Source of the DNA: Streptosporangiaceae bacterium
GTDB taxonomy: Bacteria; Actinomycetota; Actinomycetes; Streptosporangiales; Streptosporangiaceae
Direction: 5' to 3'
Assembly (NCBI GenBank): GCA_030043395.1
Contig: JASHXW010000211.1
Location: 1 to 7,821 of the forward strand
Length of the DNA stretch: 7,821 nt
Shown: piece after piece, positions 6,523 to 7,821 of the stretch
Layout: each line of letters starts with the position of its first letter
Position numbering within the stretch: the stretch's first letter is position 1
Position numbers and translations under genes: made by a program
The notes under the pieces: model-generated
Databases searched by the model: none
Told to the model about the DNA's origin: nothing
Seen by the model: only the letters and a program-made list of their open reading frames with translations

Positions 6523-6546
6523 ACCGGAGCGGCACATCGGCCAGCG

Positions 6547-6556
6547 AAGGAAGGGG
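6547..6556 (+). promoter_or_regulatory. Ribosome binding site that selects the sigma-factor start
   Basis: AAGGAAGGGG ends eight bases before the GTG at 6565. A second in-frame GTG at 6556 overlaps this purine tract and so cannot use it. The site therefore favours 6565 as the start codon. Confidence 0.65.
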
Positions 6557-6564
6557 TGACCGCG

Positions 6565-7821
6565 GTGGCAGGCGCTGCTAGCTCTGCGGCGCGCAAGCAG
6601 CCGACGCCGACGAGCCGAGGCGCACGCGTACCGCAGCAATCGCGGGTCGAGTCGGCTGACGCAGCTGGCGAGCCCGCGGACGCTGCTGTCGCGCTCGTGG
6701 CTACCGATGCCGCCGCGGACGAGAGCAGGTCAGCCAGCTCGCGCCGGCCTGCAAGCCGTTCAGGGAAGAAGGATGGCCCCAGAGGGACGATCTCGTCCGG
6801 CGGAGCGGATACCGTGGTGGATCAGGGCATTTCAGCACCTGCAAGCCGGGCGCCCGCCCCTCGGCGGCCCAGCGCGAATGCCAAGCGTGGCAATCGTGAT
6901 GCGGCGGACGCTGAAGCGGACATCGTGACGGCAGGCAGGGCTGCTGCCAACGGCACGACGGCGAAGGGCGCGACCACGAAGACCGCAAGTGCCAAGGGCA
7001 GAACTGCGAAAAGTGCTGCGGCCAACGGCGTGACCGCTGAGGATGCTACGGCCAACGGTGCCGCCGCCAACGGCGTTACTGGGAGCCGCGCTCCCGCGAA
7101 GGGCGCGACCAGGAAGAGCGAGAAGGGGGCCGCAGCGAGGAGCGCTGGAGCGAACGGCGCGAACGGGAGGAACCGTGTCCCTGATGGCGAGGACTCGCTC
7201 ACGGGACTGTCTGACCTGGAAGGTGACGTGAACCTGGCGCAAGCAACTGATCTGGAAGCTGATCCGGATCTCGATGCTGGAGCTGACCTGAACGGCGAGC
7301 CGGACCTGGCTGCCGTGGCAGAGCTAGAGGGCGACCCTGATCTCGCCGCCGTGACTGACCTCGACGTTGACCTGGACGACCTGTCCGAGTTCGACGGCGA
7401 AGACTCGGTCGAAAGCCTGGAGAGCGGCGACGAGGCGGACGAGCATGAAGCGGACGCCGACGAGCCAGAGGAAGCGGCCGAAGGCCTGACGGTGACGATC
7501 GGCGTGGTCGCTGTCGCCGTGACAGATGGCTCGGCCACGGAAAGCGAAGACGAGGAATTCGTCTTCGGCGATGACGACGAGGACTTGCCTGCGGCCCAGG
7601 TCGCCGTGGCCGGCGCTACGTCGGACCCGGTGAAGGACTACCTCAAGCAGATCGGCAAGGTCCCGCTGCTCAATGCCGAGCAGGAGGTCGAGCTCGCCAA
7701 GCGGATCGAGGCCGGGCTGTTCGCCGAGGAGAAGCTGGCCGATGGCGGGCGGGCCATGCCGCACGACGTGCGCGGCGACCTGGAGTGGATCGCCGAGGAC
7801 GGCCGCCGGGCCAAGAACCAC
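6565..7821 (+). CDS. rpoD: Principal RNA polymerase sigma factor (HrdB/SigA/RpoD type), 5' part
   Basis: Housekeeping sigma-70 factor that directs RNA polymerase to most vegetative promoters. The window holds 419 codons, and the frame is still open at the edge. Conserved region 1.2 starts at residue 354 with [20 protein letters not shown] and continues [20 protein letters not shown], which I recognise as nearly identical to actinobacterial HrdB/Sig[10 protein letters not shown] at the edge is where LLEANLRLVV of region 2 would follow. Residues 1-206 are a basic, Ala/Lys/Asn/Gly-rich low-complexity segment with repeated KGAT and ANG units. Residues 207-353 are acidic and Asp/Glu/Leu-rich. Such charged, poorly conserved N-terminal extensions are typical of HrdB-like factors and are probably disordered. 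The GTG at 6565 is chosen because AAGGAAGGGG lies eight bases upstream; the frame stop is at 6511-6513. It follows a PP2C phosphatase gene on the same strand, but the 433-bp gap suggests its own promoter. Confidence 0.93.
   Translation, partial: MAGAASSAARKQPTPTSRGARVPQQSRVESADAAGEPADAAVALVATDAAADESRSASSRRPASRSGKKDGPRGTISSGGADTVVDQGISAPASRAPAPRRPSANAKRGNRDAADAEADIVTAGRAAANGTTAKGATTKTASAKGRTAKSAAANGVTAEDATANGAAANGVTGSRAPAKGATRKSEKGAAARSAGANGANGRNRVPDGEDSLTGLSDLEGDVNLAQATDLEADPDLDAGADLNGEPDLAAVAELEGDPDLAAVTDLDVDLDDLSEFDGEDSVESLESGDEADEHEADADEPEEAAEGLTVTIGVVAVAVTDGSATESEDEEFVFGDDDEDLPAAQVAVAGATSDPVKDYLKQIGKVPLLNAEQEVELAKRIEAGLFAEEKLADGGRAMPHDVRGDLEWIAEDGRRAKNH
6961..7111 (+). repeat. Low-complexity direct repeats in the basic sigma N-terminus
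   Basis: A 16-bp sequence GCGAAGGGCGCGACCA occurs at 6961-6976 and again at 7096-7111, encoding AKGAT both times. Between and around them GCCAACGG recurs at 6946, 7021, 7051 and 7066, encoding ANG. These in-frame repeats suggest that the basic segment grew by slippage or local duplication. Confidence 0.6.
7294..7365 (+). repeat. Tandem 12-residue repeat in the acidic sigma segment
   Basis: Two adjacent 36-bp units encode [12 protein letters not shown] and [12 protein letters not shown]. Eight of twelve residues are identical and the four changes are E/D exchanges or A to T, so this looks like an old in-frame duplication that has diverged at the DNA level. Confidence 0.6.

Larger units (their letters stand above)
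6132..6564 (+). other. Non-coding leader region upstream of the principal sigma gene
   Basis: This 433-bp stretch lies between the phosphatase stop and the sigma-factor GTG and contains no convincing coding frame. It presumably holds the sigma promoter(s) and a 5' leader. Weak candidates are TTGTGG (6261-6266) with TGTAGT (6283-6288) at 16-bp spacing, and TATCGT (6354-6359) without a clear minus-35; neither is strong enough to call. Several hairpins occur: GGCCG/CGGCC at 6211-6228, ACGCT/AGCGT at 6268-6283, TGCCA/TGGCA at 6388-6401, plus the two larger elements listed separately. No known riboswitch class or tRNA is recognised. Confidence 0.55.

Noticed and set aside
6556..6564. GTG at 6556 as the sigma start
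   Set aside because: It overlaps the AAGGAAGGGG ribosome site itself, so the GTG at 6565 is better placed.
6132..6564. tRNA or known riboswitch in the sigma leader
   Set aside because: No cloverleaf, no GGTTCGA-type T-arm in the right context and no recognisable riboswitch core; only short hairpins are visible.
6822..7538. Minus-strand open frame of 238 codons, Ser/Ala/Arg-rich
   Set aside because: It is the antisense of the low-complexity sigma N-terminus, and its repetitive composition simply mirrors that segment.
7324..7821. Long minus-strand open frame (165 codons) opposite the sigma gene
   Set aside because: It lies exactly opposite the highly conserved sigma region 1.2 and its acidic segment; antisense frames stay open easily in GC-rich coding DNA. 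The protein shows no recognisable family.

Overview
This is a GC-rich bacterial window whose codon use (G or C at almost every third position, GTG/TTG starts) and protein families point to a filamentous-type actinobacterium. A Streptomyces-like HrdB sigma factor core behind a long low-complexity N-terminus, and a PAS/GAF/PP2C phosphatase, suggest the Streptomycetales/Streptosporangiales side of the phylum. The order-level placement is inference.

Left part, minus strand (3403 down to 1): three tightly overlapping genes read leftward. First is an unrecognised 563-residue protein with a DUF1841-like C-terminus. Next is pxpA (LamB/YcsF family), starting at a TTG that overlaps the preceding stop (TTGA). 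Last is a fused pxpB-pxpC reading frame starting at a GTG that overlaps the pxpA stop (GTGA) and running off the window. PxpA, PxpB and PxpC together form the ATP-dependent prokaryotic 5-oxoprolinase, which recycles 5-oxoproline (pyroglutamate) to glutamate.

Middle (3404-3926): a 523-bp divergent intergenic region with no convincing gene. It holds a cluster of three short perfect palindromes (3680-3729) and, at its right end, a strong Shine-Dalgarno serving a 10-codon leader ORF whose stop overlaps the next gene's ATG (ATGA).

Right part, plus strand: a 732-residue PAS-PAS-GAF-PP2C (SpoIIE/RsbU-type) phosphatase (3936-6131), then a 433-bp non-coding stretch (6132-6564) with a terminator-like hairpin, two interlocking stems and a 21-nt near-palindrome. 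After that comes the first 419 codons of the principal RNA polymerase sigma factor (HrdB/SigA/RpoD type), cut by the window edge just before region 2. Its N-terminus has a basic half, then an acidic half, before the conserved region 1.2.

The genes fall into three transcriptional units: metabolic (5-oxoproline), signalling (phosphatase) and housekeeping (sigma). I see no mobile element, CRISPR array, tRNA or rRNA, and no clear novel system. The most interesting points are the candidate leader ORF before the phosphatase, the unknown gene overlapping the 5-oxoprolinase genes, and the structured leader of the sigma-factor gene.
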